Below are positions 1 through 9,202 of a DNA stretch of 64,000 bases, one piece after another; the first letter of the stretch is position 1; the number at the start of each line of letters is the position of its first letter. The translations under genes and the position numbers were made by a program. The DNA comes from Diogma glabrata (lineage: Eukaryota > Arthropoda > Insecta > Diptera > Cylindrotomidae): NCBI GenBank assembly GCA_963693315.1, contig OY856187.1, forward strand, positions 74,469,394-74,533,393, written 5' to 3'. The notes beneath the pieces are model-generated. The model saw nothing but the letters and a program-made list of their open reading frames with translations. It was not told the origin of the DNA and made no database searches.

Positions 1-575
1 TTCAGTCTGTTGATTTTTTGCATCCGAAAATGTTTGTTCAGTTTCAAACTTCTGATCAAGTTGGAAATTTCCGTTTCCGTTAAATGGTATCGTAATATGT
101 TGGATAGGTGTTTCCAAATATATCTCTAACTTATTTCCTATATTGTCAATCACTGTTTTTTTATTTAAAAAGTCTCTACCCAAAATACCGTCTGTTTCTA
201 TATTTAAATCATCTGCGACTACATGGAAATCGCATTTGCCGTTGAGGCTGTTGAATAATAAACCCTGGGTTAATCCTAGAGTTGACTGAATTTGCTTATT
301 TATACCAGTAAAATTTATTGTTTTATCAATTAAATAGGGCGTTCCTGCTTTAATTGCATTATATTTTAATACGGAGATGTCTGCTCCTGTGTCTATTAAA
401 AATTTTGCATAATTAGTTTTTGCAATGTCTAATGGTATTTTTATAATGGGTGATATATGCTTTAGGTTAGAATTAAAATTTGAAATTGTGGGATAAAAAA
501 CAGTGTCGCAATAGACCCCTATATTTTGAGAATTATTTGAGGTCGGATTTCTGGGTATGAAATCCGCTCTTACTT
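1..575 (-). CDS. Ty3/Gypsy pol, 5' part (aspartic protease), cut by window edge
   Basis: Reading frame on the minus strand that continues past the left edge. It encodes the start of a retrotransposon polyprotein. The protease active site is visible as LIDTGADISV near positions 365-400, followed by a GILGRDFL segment, as in Ty3/Gypsy retropepsins. The frame is open from the last codons of gag with no ATG of its own, and lies in the -1 frame relative to gag. It would therefore be made as a Gag-Pol fusion by frameshifting at 576-582. Reverse transcriptase, RNase H and integrase would lie beyond the window. Family assignment rests on the protease motif plus the gag and primer site upstream. Confidence 0.85.
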
Positions 576-582
576 GTTTAAA
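544..582 (-). promoter_or_regulatory. -1 ribosomal frameshift signal between gag and pol
   Basis: On the minus strand the gag frame ends T TTA AAC AAG TAA, so the heptamer TTTAAAC (576-582) is in the X XXY YYZ register. Nine bases downstream, CGGATTT (560-566) can pair perfectly with AAATCCG (544-550) across a 9-base loop. The -1 frame is open from the heptamer into the protease. Slippery site, spacer and hairpin are all seen directly; their function is inferred from known retroviral signals. Confidence 0.8.
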
Positions 583-2120
583 TTTAAGTTTTCTGTTGCT
601 CTCACTATGTCTATGTCTGTACTTTGTGTAACTATTCCAGATGGTCCTGGAACCCCTTCTGGTTTCTGTGTTAATCTATTGATCGAGTCGTAAAAGGAAG
701 GTGGTTCTGCTATTACCCTAATATTTGTAGGTTTCTCGTTTACGTAATTATTGTTATTGTTTATTGGATAGTTGTGTTGATTTTGTGTGTTATTAAATTG
801 AGGTCTGTATTGAGATTGGTTGAAATTATTTTGTGGTCGGTATTGTTGTTGATGATTGAAACCATTTTGCGGTCTATATTGGTTGGAATTATATTGTGGT
901 CGTGGTTTATAATAATTATTTTGTCTTTTTTGATAAATTTCATGATCTGGAGGCCTCGAAAAATCAATGAATTGAGGGAAATTGTTTTTGCGCACGTTCA
1001 CGTTTCTAGTAGTTGGTCTAACTACGTTTGGATAATTTGCTCTAAATGAATTAAATTTATTTTCATAATTTGGTATAACCTCCCCATTGTCTCTAAATAC
1101 ATATTCCTCTGGTTTAGGTTTTTTAATTTTATGACAATCTTGTGTGAGATGCCCGTATGATTTGCAAAGTACACAAAATAATGCATTTTTTCTCGTTCTG
1201 CATTCATTTATCGTGTGTCCCTTTCTCGTACAATACCAACAATATAGTTTATTCAAGTCATAATAAGTTTCTCCTAATTCGTCTATGTGTCTTCCATTAT
1301 TAAATTTAAATTCTTTAATTTGTTCCTGAGGTAACGTGTATTCTAGGTGTCTTGCTCTAGAAATCGCCTCTTCGAGTGATGTCGGCTTGCTGGTTGCGAA
1401 AGAAATTTTTATTAAATTTGAAGAAATGCCGTTTTGGAAAGCCTCTAAAGCGAGTCTATTTATTTCCATAACTAATGCTACATTTTGTTCTTCTGAGTAT
1501 TTCTTTTTGTACCATTTTTTGGTTTCTCCTACTAACCGTCTTAACTTTTCTGCAAAACTTGTCACGTTTTCTGACGAAGTTTGTCTGCACTTATTTATTT
1601 CTTGGATATAATTTTTCTCCATATCATTATTTATGTACTTATCAATTATATGCTTTTGCAAGCTTTCAAAATTATTAATGTCAAGATCATAAATAAGTTC
1701 GCAGGCAGGGTACTGAATTTTGTCTAACATTATGCCGAAGAAGTATTTTTTTCCTTCTTCGTCTACATGTGATCTGGCCCTGTTACATGCGTTTAAAAAG
1801 AATTTTGCCTCTGCCGGTGTTTTTTCACTCGGTTCTCCTGAGAATATTGGGATGTTGGACATTACCGCCAATACATCGCTAAAATTCATTTTGTGTTCCA
1901 TTTTATTATTAGTATTGTTTAAAGTTTTATGCGATGGACCAGCTGCCGTGCTCGTTTCGTTCTTTAAGTAATGGACAATGTCGTCAAAAGTGTTTTCAAT
2001 TTCTACGAATTCTTTGTTCTTGCGTTTTTTGGTTTGTTTTTGTATCAGGTCGGAGTCTGAATACGTCCTGTTACGGGTTTGTCTTATGATGTCGGATAAC
2101 GATATTTTGTTTTTCGACAT
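570..2120 (-). CDS. Ty3/Gypsy Gag with two zinc knuckles
   Basis: A 516-residue intact Gag. The middle part (about residues 80-290) is a capsid-like region with the IPIFSGEP start common in arthropod Gypsy Gags. Near residues 295-335 come two CCHC knuckles in tandem: CWYCTRKGHTINEC, then CVLCKSYGHLTQDC. A long Asn/Gln/Arg/Tyr-rich low-complexity stretch follows (about 385-470). Gag packages element RNA and forms the particle; the knuckles bind RNA. The first ATG is used because it follows the leader and no upstream in-frame alternative is supported. The stop overlaps the pol frame, so pol depends on a -1 shift. No stop or frameshift breaks the ORF, which suggests a fairly young copy. Confidence 0.9.
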   Translation of the reverse strand: MSKNKISLSDIIRQTRNRTYSDSDLIQKQTKKRKNKEFVEIENTFDDIVHYLKNETSTAAGPSHKTLNNTNNKMEHKMNFSDVLAVMSNIPIFSGEPSEKTPAEAKFFLNACNRARSHVDEEGKKYFFGIMLDKIQYPACELIYDLDINNFESLQKHIIDKYINNDMEKNYIQEINKCRQTSSENVTSFAEKLRRLVGETKKWYKKKYSEEQNVALVMEINRLALEAFQNGISSNLIKISFATSKPTSLEEAISRARHLEYTLPQEQIKEFKFNNGRHIDELGETYYDLNKLYCWYCTRKGHTINECRTRKNALFCVLCKSYGHLTQDCHKIKKPKPEEYVFRDNGEVIPNYENKFNSFRANYPNVVRPTTRNVNVRKNNFPQFIDFSRPPDHEIYQKRQNNYYKPRPQYNSNQYRPQNGFNHQQQYRPQNNFNQSQYRPQFNNTQNQHNYPINNNNNYVNEKPTNIRVIAEPPSFYDSINRLTQKPEGVPGPSGIVTQSTDIDIVRATENLNLNK

Positions 2121-3006
2121 ATAATAAAAGTGAGTTTTTGTTTAACGACCGTCAAGGAACTGTTTAACCTTGAATTTGTAAAACGATAACCGATTCCTAG
2201 AAATTAAATAAATTTTTTGTTTTTCGTATGATTGCGTATATATTCTTTCGTTTGCAATTATTTATTTTAATATTGCAAAATAATTATGAAATAATTTGTT
2301 TAATACGCAAATAAATTTGTAAATAATTTGATTGTAATAATATTTTATAATTTGTAAATTGTATGTAATAATATTTTATAATACGCAAAGAATATTTTTC
2401 AATTGATTTGTTTGTAATGATATTTTATATTACGCAAATAATATTGTAAATTGTATGTAGTAATATTTTAAATACGCAAAAAATATTTTTAAATTGGTTT
2501 CTTTTAATCGAATGTAGCGTAAATTTATTTTTATAAAAATGATTTAAATGTTTAAATATAGTTAATAATTAGAATATAAATTATATATTTCATGTAAATT
2601 TAATTAATCAACGAATTCTGACCTTAAAAAAAAAAATTTTTTTCAATGATGAAACTTGATGTGATGAGAAAAATTCTGTTTTATTGTAACAGCAAAATAG
2701 TTGTTTGAATTTTTATTTTGTTGTATGTTTTTAGAAGAAAGAAACTGTTGTAAATTTGTTATTTCTTTATAACTTGATGTTAAAAAATTTGTAAATTCGT
2801 GCCCGGGTTAATAGTTGGGATCTCCTTGGTGATCCTGTTGAATCACTTGATTGCTGCGTCACTACAGTGTGACAAATGTTGGACACTCCTAGATGTGTCT
2901 GTTGTATTATTTAACAAGAATTATCTTGTATTTTGATTTTAAATAGACTTAAAAATTTTTCTGGAAGCTGTTGGTCCTTAACTAGAGTCTAGGACTCCAA
3001 ATACGG
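2121..3006 (-). other. Gypsy element untranslated leader
   Basis: AT-rich stretch between the gag start and the primer-binding site, with no supported ORF. It has loosely repeated TAATATTTTATAATACGCAA-like motifs (about 2280-2500), a degenerate internal repetition. By position it is the 5' leader of the minus-strand element. Confidence 0.6.
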
Positions 3007-3014
3007 CTGCGCCA
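3007..3014 (-). other. Primer-binding site of the left Gypsy element
   Basis: Reads TGGCGCAG on the minus strand directly after CACAAT, then CCGTATTTGGAG. A TGGCGCAG start is the pattern of tRNA-Ser-primed insect Gypsy elements (17.6/297-like, recalled from family knowledge). It marks the inner end of the 5' LTR. Confidence 0.65.
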
Positions 3015-3890
3015 ATTGTGGGGGTTCCAACGGCACCTCCGATGAGTAGAGCTACCGGTTACGCCAATTGTGGGTGTCGGGTATGCCAAGTGTACTTCTT
3101 GTGCGCGTTGAAAAAAATACCTGGGAAGTCTTATGATTACCACTTACCTGGTATTATTCCCCGGATCATGTATTTCTCGATCTCGTATGTGTTGTTTTTA
3201 TAAAATACACACCATTTATTACAACTTGTTATTTTTATTGATAGCACATGAAATTTTTACTACAAATGTTTTGGTTGAAAACTCTCGGTTTTCCTATTGA
3301 ACAATATTTTATTTTAATAGCAAATGATTTTTTGGGAAAACTTCTTGTTTTCCTATTAAAATTATGTGAGCACAAACACTACTTTTCTTTAACAACTGAT
3401 TTTTGGGAAAACTTCTTGTTTTCCTATTAAACAATATTTTATTTTAATAGCAAATGATTTTTTGGGAAAACTTCTTGTTTTCCTATTAAAATTATGTGAG
3501 CACAAACACTACTTTTCTTTAACAACTGATTTTTGGGAAAACTTCTTGTTTTCCTATTAAACAATATTTTATTTTAATAGCAAATGATTTTTTGGGAAAA
3601 CTTCTTGTTTTCCTATTAAAATTATGTGAGAAAAACTTATGGTTTTTCTAATTTTTCACTATTTCCACTTTAAGAAAACTTATTTGAGAAATCACTACTT
3701 ATTTTTTGATTTTAAAACTGTTTTGGAATTACTTCGACGGACAGTAATCCCACGTATATACAAACCGAACTTCAGACTAACTTTTCATTCAATTTTCTAT
3801 ATTATTTATAGGAAATTGTGAATGAAAAATTGACCAATCACAAAATAGTGATTTTTTTTCTATTTTATGAATGAATAGAAACAGTGAGAA
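3015..3890 (-). repeat. 5' LTR of the left Gypsy element (outer edge uncertain)
   Basis: Lies directly upstream of the primer site on the minus strand. It holds a TATATA box (3755-3760) and, downstream in transcription order, two AATAAA signals (3234-3239 and 3215-3220). The order TATA, repeats, poly(A) fits an LTR with a long R region. The partner LTR is outside the window, so the outer boundary cannot be fixed by comparison; 3890 is an estimate. Confidence 0.55.
3290..3640. repeat. 130-bp tandem repeat carrying short hairpins, inside the LTR
   Basis: A 130-bp unit recurs with its ACAATATTTTATTTT start at 3301, 3431 and 3561. Each unit carries two copies of GGAAAACTTCTTGTTTTCC, a perfect 7-bp inverted repeat with a 5-base loop. 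Diverged versions flank the array at about 3280 and 3630. Located between the TATA box and the poly(A) signals, so it would be transcribed. Confidence 0.9.
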
Positions 3891-5190
3891 CTAATTACTC
3901 AGCATTTAATATTTTTAATTGAAAATGTTATATATTTTTTGTATATGTTATTTGAATCGTCGTTTCCGTTAATCGAATTTTTATTTAATTGTTTAATATG
4001 TTTGGATTATCATAATTGGTTTTAGGTTTATATTATAGGAATTTTTGTAAGTAAGACATTTTTTGAACGGAAAGTTTTTTGATAGTTTTTCCATATATTG
4101 TATGTTTGGATTATTTTATTTGGGATTTGGTTTTAGAGAAAATCGCTGAGAATGGAATTTTGGTGTGAATGGAAAAATTGTTGGGTAATTGAATTAATAT
4201 TTGTATTAATTGAAACATGTTTTAACATGTTTGTTTGGTGGAAATTGCTTAGCTTAGGCATTTTGAATTTTATTGTATATTCAAGAAATGTTCATTAATT
4301 TCATAAGATGATGAAATTAATTTCTAGGGAATATGTTTATAGAATTTTTAATGTATTTATTTTAGACATTGTAGCATTTTATATTTGGTTTAATAAAAAA
4401 TAGCTGAAAATGGATTTTTGGTGAATAGAAAAATTATTGGATAATTGAATTAATATTTATATTAATTAAAACATGTTTTAACATGTTTGTTTGGTGAAAA
4501 TTGCTTAGCTTAGGCGTTTTGAATTTTATTGTATATTCTAGAATTTGTTCATTAATTTTCATAAGATGATGAAATTAATTTGTAGGAATAGGCTTATAGA
4601 AATGTTTGGTTAAACAATATGTTGTAATGTTTGGGAATGGTTGTTACATCTTATGATGAAATAGGGTTTTGGGTTATAAATGGGTTGTAATATCATTGGT
4701 TTGGTTATAATATCTTTTATTCGTTTTGTTTGTACTAAACCTTATGTGGCTTTTGAGATTCTTTATAGAGGTTCATGTATATTCCGGTTTAGGAATACTA
4801 CAGCAGTTGATGAGAGGACAGATATTAACTGCGATGCCAGACTGGAATTTATTTGCGTTGTGCTACAGTTGGGAAAATACGGCAAATTTCTAAAACTAGA
4901 AACTTTGCAGGAACAAATTTTTATTTACACATTTTACGTCTGTGAAATTGTCTTCCTCGACGCTGACGCGTCTCGTGAAAAAAAGTGTCACTCACGAAAA
5001 AGCAACGTTTTCATCTCTTGTAGCCAAATGTACTTTTTCATAATTGAATTGGCAGGCGAAAATAGAAATTATTAGAAAAAAAATTGTTTCGGCACGCCAA
5101 TAAAATTCAGTTGCGAACCCTGATCTAGACTCTAGAGAAAGATCTAATTTATTAGAGGACAAAAAACTATATGAATAAATGGTACTGCGT
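3891..5190. other. AT-rich interval with a diverged 256-bp duplication; no supported gene
   Basis: Two diverged copies of a roughly 220-bp block (4127-4352 and 4384-4604; period about 256) share AACATGTTTTAACATG and GCTTAGCTTAGGC. A 131-codon ORF at 4680-5075 (+) has no recognisable domain and ordinary AT-rich composition; I do not treat it as a gene. Confidence 0.6.
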
Positions 5191-5329
5191 GCTTTTCGAA
5201 TATGACAAAAAAAATCTTTTTTTATACAAAAACAAATTAACCGGCTTTTTTAATATTATCCGGATAAAACCGGATTTTATCCACCTGGAGAGGTCAAAAT
5301 GAAAAAAGCCGGCTTTTTAACCATCCCTG
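5190..5329. mobile_element. Terminal fragment of a hAT-like DNA transposon
   Basis: Ends at 5329 with CATCCCTG, which on the minus strand is CAGGGATG, a typical hAT terminus, followed inward by GGTTAAAAAGCCGGC. The subterminal region has several CCGG motifs set in A/T runs (about 5240-5315), like both ends of the hAT element at 24754-26255. It abruptly ends the Penelope ORF next to it. The other end and the 8-bp target duplication were not found, so the element is partial. Confidence 0.6.
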
Positions 5330-6715
5330 GTTTGAGTTGGTTTTCGGAATATTTTGAATGTATCATTTTTGATTGATAAATCCAAAAAATTTATTGTGTT
5401 ATTTTCTTCATTTTCTAACGTGAATTTAATGGAAGGTTCTATGCTGTTTATGTATTGGTGTAATAGATTAAGCTGTCTATTCGTTCCTTTGAATAATAAA
5501 ATTATATCATCAACATAGCGATACCAATAAATGATTTTTTCTTTGTGTAGATTTATGTTATTATGTATATATTTTGATTCAAAATCGTTGAGATATATTT
5601 CGGTTAATGTTCCAGATAGTAGGCTCCCCATAGGTAATCCTTCTGTTTGTTGATAACACTCATTGTTATGTGTGAAATAGTTTTGTTTTGTTATTTCGGT
5701 TATTATATTTATTATTTCTTGTGTATCTGTTGGGTTTAAACCATTTTTTATTAACATATTTTTTGTTATATTTATTGTATCTTTTATTGGTGTGTTAGAA
5801 TACATGTTGGTTATATCAAACGATGCTAATTTTGCGTTGTGAGGTATTATTATTAGTTCTATTCTATTGATTAATTCTGTGTTATTTTTTACTGAAAAAC
5901 TGTTATCAAATTTTATGTGATACTTCAATAGTTTGTTTATGTACTTCGCTATTCTGTATGTTGGTGCTGTGGTAAAATTAATTAATGGTCTTATCGGTGT
6001 ATCTGGTTTGTATATTTTTGGTAATTGTCTTATATTTGGTGCTGTTGGTTGTATCATTTTGTTATACCTTATGTTCTTATCACTTAATATGTTGATGGAT
6101 TTGTTGATGATTGTTTTTATTTGTGCATTGAATTCATTCGTTGGATCTTTGCTTAATTTTTCGATGTTGTTATTAATGATGTATTCGTCTATCTTATTGT
6201 TGTAGTCTGTAGTTTTCAAGATGACTAATGTATTCCCTTTATTTGCTTTGGTTATTGTGGCATTGTTTTGTTTGATCTTGTTTTGTATACTGCGTATTGT
6301 TTTTTTTTCTTTTTTGTTGTTGGTTTTTGAATTGTTTAAGTTGTTATTTTTTATTGATATTTCATTAACTATTATTGATCTGATTTCATTTTGTTGGTGA
6401 ATGTTAGTTTTCAATATTGAATTTTCTATTTCTAACAGATTTTCATTTATTTCTTTTCTTGTGTTGTTTGGTTGTATGCCGTATTTCAATCCTTTTTCCA
6501 ATAGTTGAGTTTCTTGATTGTTAAATTGTATTTCAGTGTAATTTTCTATTATATTGTAAATTCTTATATTGTGTCGGTCTATATTGATTTATTATGTTAT
6601 TATGGTGAGTTCCCATTTCTATTAGTTTTGATTCTTTTAACTTTTTTAATTTCAATTTTATATTTTCACTTTTCTTTTTTATCGTGCTTTCCATATCATT
6701 CTTTACCGATTCCAT
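5330..6715 (-). pseudogene. Penelope-like element reverse transcriptase, truncated
   Basis: The main ORF (5330-6501) is a Penelope-type RT. Visible are KADKGNT-like N-terminal residues (KANKGNTLVIL), PKIYKPDTPIRPLINFTTAP, motif A SFDITNMYSNTPI, GLPMGSLLSG, and the catalytic WYRYVDD followed by INFLDLSI. The N-terminal region continues upstream to about 6715 in a second frame, so a frameshift is likely near 6500. The ORF stops at FRKPTQT where a hAT terminus begins; the linker and GIY-YIG endonuclease found in the copy at 24170-27898 are absent. Penelope-like elements copy their RNA at chromosomal targets. This copy cannot make a full enzyme. Confidence 0.9.
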
Positions 6716-7111
6716 TATTATTTCATATTCTATTTGATGATATTGTTTAGATATTAGTAATTGTAGGTTGTATACTTCTAATGTTATGTAATTTATTTTT
6801 GTGTAGAGTTCTTGAATTTGTTTTGTTAACCATGTAGTTTCTGCTGTTTGTTTAGCTTTGTCTGTTTACCTATGTAGGCATTATTCTATATCTCTTGCAG
6901 CATCGGTTGAAATGTAAATTTAGTTTGTTTTGTTGTAATTTTACTAAATTTACTATTGCATTTGTAAATTTACAATTACATTTGTATATCAAAATTATAT
7001 GTATTGGAATTTAACACATCTTGATGTTACAAATTTTATCATCTACACCAAATATGTTATTTGTTTGCATTGGTATGTAATACATGTTTCTAAAATTATG
7101 TGAAGATAGTT
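6716..7111. other. Non-coding AT-rich interval, probably Penelope 5' flank
   Basis: Lies upstream of the Penelope ORF on its strand. I see no ORF, RNA gene or terminal repeat here. Where the Penelope copy ends is not determinable from one copy. Confidence 0.4.
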
Positions 7112-7460
7112 GATAACATCGATTATTTTTTTTTCCTTTATCTCCATTTAGGAGCATAGGGCGTCTACTACACTGGACCATCTGACTCTGTTCGGGGCAA
7201 TCGCTTTCAGTTCACCCCATGTCTTGCCGATTTGTTTTGCTTCAGCTAGCACCGTTTTCTTCCACGTCATGGGTGGTCTTCCAACTCTCCTTTTACCTTG
7301 TGGATTCCACTCTAGGGACATCCTTGTTATATCTTTAGCTGGTTTCCTCAGGGTATGTCCTATCCATCTCCATTTCCTTTGTTTTATCTCGGACTCAATG
7401 TCTAACTGCTCTGTCTGTCGTAGAAGTTCCTGGTTACTGATGGTGGATAACATCGATTAT
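7112..7460 (-). mobile_element. 5'-truncated LINE with 15-bp target duplication
   Basis: The 15-mer GATAACATCGATTAT flanks the insert on both sides (7112-7126 and 7446-7460). The insert (7127-7445) begins with a T-run on the plus strand, the A-rich tail of a minus-strand element. It encodes the very C-terminus of a LINE ORF2: WRWIGHTLRKP, then GKRRVGRPPMTWKK, then NRVRWSSVVDALCS. That tail is common in animal endonuclease/RT proteins. Only about 100 codons remain, so it was dead on arrival through 5' truncation. The exact LINE clade is not resolved. Confidence 0.88.
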
Positions 7461-9202
7461 ACCGATTTAAAACTTAAAAAAGTACGAGAACGAATTCACA
7501 CAAATACTATACACTGAAGCATACCTTATGTATGATTAAACATGGATGGCAATCATGATGAATAAACTAATCAAAAATGGTGGCACTAAGCCGATAGTGA
7601 TTTGCAAACGGTAACAATGCATTAATACAAATGAATTTAATGCTTAGCTTTCAGCAGGAAGATTTGTAAAATTTAAAATTGTTGATCTATGGGTGTGACA
7701 ACCACGCGTACTTTAGTCCCTGCTATTGGCATACGAGTTAACTTGAGATATCGTATACCACTGGCAATAACAGTGAGATATCACTAGCCAAAGTGATATC
7801 TTAGGGGTGCTGGCGGATGAAGTTTTTTCAATTAACGATAGCATCCCTTAGTCTTAGTTATGGAATATTCTTTGATGATGACACGCTATTTTTTTTTTTA
7901 ATAAAATGTGTTTGGTAGTAGAAATTACAATGTGTGTCACAACAATACATAAAACCTTTTAAGAACAACGTCCATTAACAACATGCTTTCTAAGGTGTTG
8001 ATAGACGCAAATTTTTTATATGATGTTTTTATTATTTTAAATATAAAAACGTATATAATAGTTGCTTAAAATGCTGATAGATGTGAAACCCAGAATAATT
8101 TTAATTTAAAAAATCTGAAATTTTAATTTGCAATGCTACAATAATTGACACAAAAGAGCAATAGAAGATACAAAAAAACACAGCTATTTCACAGTTTTAA
8201 GTTTTCACTTCTGTCGGCAGTCCTCAAGACTGCCTTCTTTTTTTTTTAATTTTTGCACAGTTTTTTCATATGTGTAAGAGCCGAGTCGTTGAGCACTAAC
8301 AAACTGCACGTAATAGAAAAGCTTAAACTAAGTAAACTCACCGGAGGTAGACTCCTTCAAGATAATGGCCATATTTCGTTTTGGGAACTACATATATTTA
8401 TTGCAACATACTACCAGCCTATAGTACACAGATGGAACTTAAACCATCCTGAAACGTTTGTTTTATGCAACACAAACCAAAACTTATGCAACTGACAGTT
8501 GCAAATATTTTATTAAGGATGATGCCACAATATTGAAATAGATGTTATCGCCGATAACCAAACTTGTATAGGTGCTTGAACGTGTTTCAACTCAAAACTA
8601 GTATGGAAATCTAGACACAGTTTTCTACAATAATAGTGTCACTGTTGTGGACACTATTGTCGGCATTCAATTATTCTTCCAAATGTCCAAGAACTCGTTC
8701 GAAATCGCAATGAAATAATGAAAACAGAAAGCAAGATTAAACATGTTCCTCTAAACGATCCTTTTAACAATATAAGATTGGTTATTTACGATAGGTGTAG
8801 ATTTTACAACTTAACGTGGCAACGACGGCACATCATCTTGTCATGAACCTTCATAACACAGACAGAAACTTTTTCTTGGAAGGCCAACAGTTCCAATATC
8901 CCAAAACGTTACTCCAATTGAGCTGATTAATTTTATTAAACGCCACAGCATGTACTATAGAATATAACCAGTAATGGCATGACTGTCTAAGCTATCGTGC
9001 GTCAAAAAATTAAGCTAAGAAAGGCAATGTGTTGTCAGTTTTAGTTGAATAACTATGTACTCTAATGATAATTCGATGTGTTGTATGCTGGTTTCTCCGT
9101 TTTCCTTTTGGGAAACACTCATTTACTCCCTATTCCTCACAAATGTTACGAATTTTTCAATAAACCTCGACATGCTAAGATTATATATTTTTACTTTCAC
9201 AG
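7461..9202. other. Intergenic interval upstream of the helicase, with small inverted repeats
   Basis: No intact gene recognised. AGATATCACT pairs with AGTGATATCT at 7776-7801, and GGCAGTC with GACTGCC at 8216-8234. The second lies in an about 65-bp block (8185-8250) that recurs near 47.9 kb. An 80-codon ORF at 8253-8495 (+) is unrecognised. Near 8790-8900 short frames (FYNLTWQRRH, then NTDRNFFLEGQQF one frame away) loosely resemble the region before the helicase core of MOV10 proteins and could be a broken N-terminal half; that is tentative. Confidence 0.45.

Noticed and set aside
4680..5075. 131-codon plus-strand ORF
   Set aside because: No recognisable domain, no neighbour support, and composition like the surrounding non-coding sequence.
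7680..7830. Possible solo LTR starting TGTGACAACCACGCG
   Set aside because: No matching second end, target duplication or partner copy in the window.
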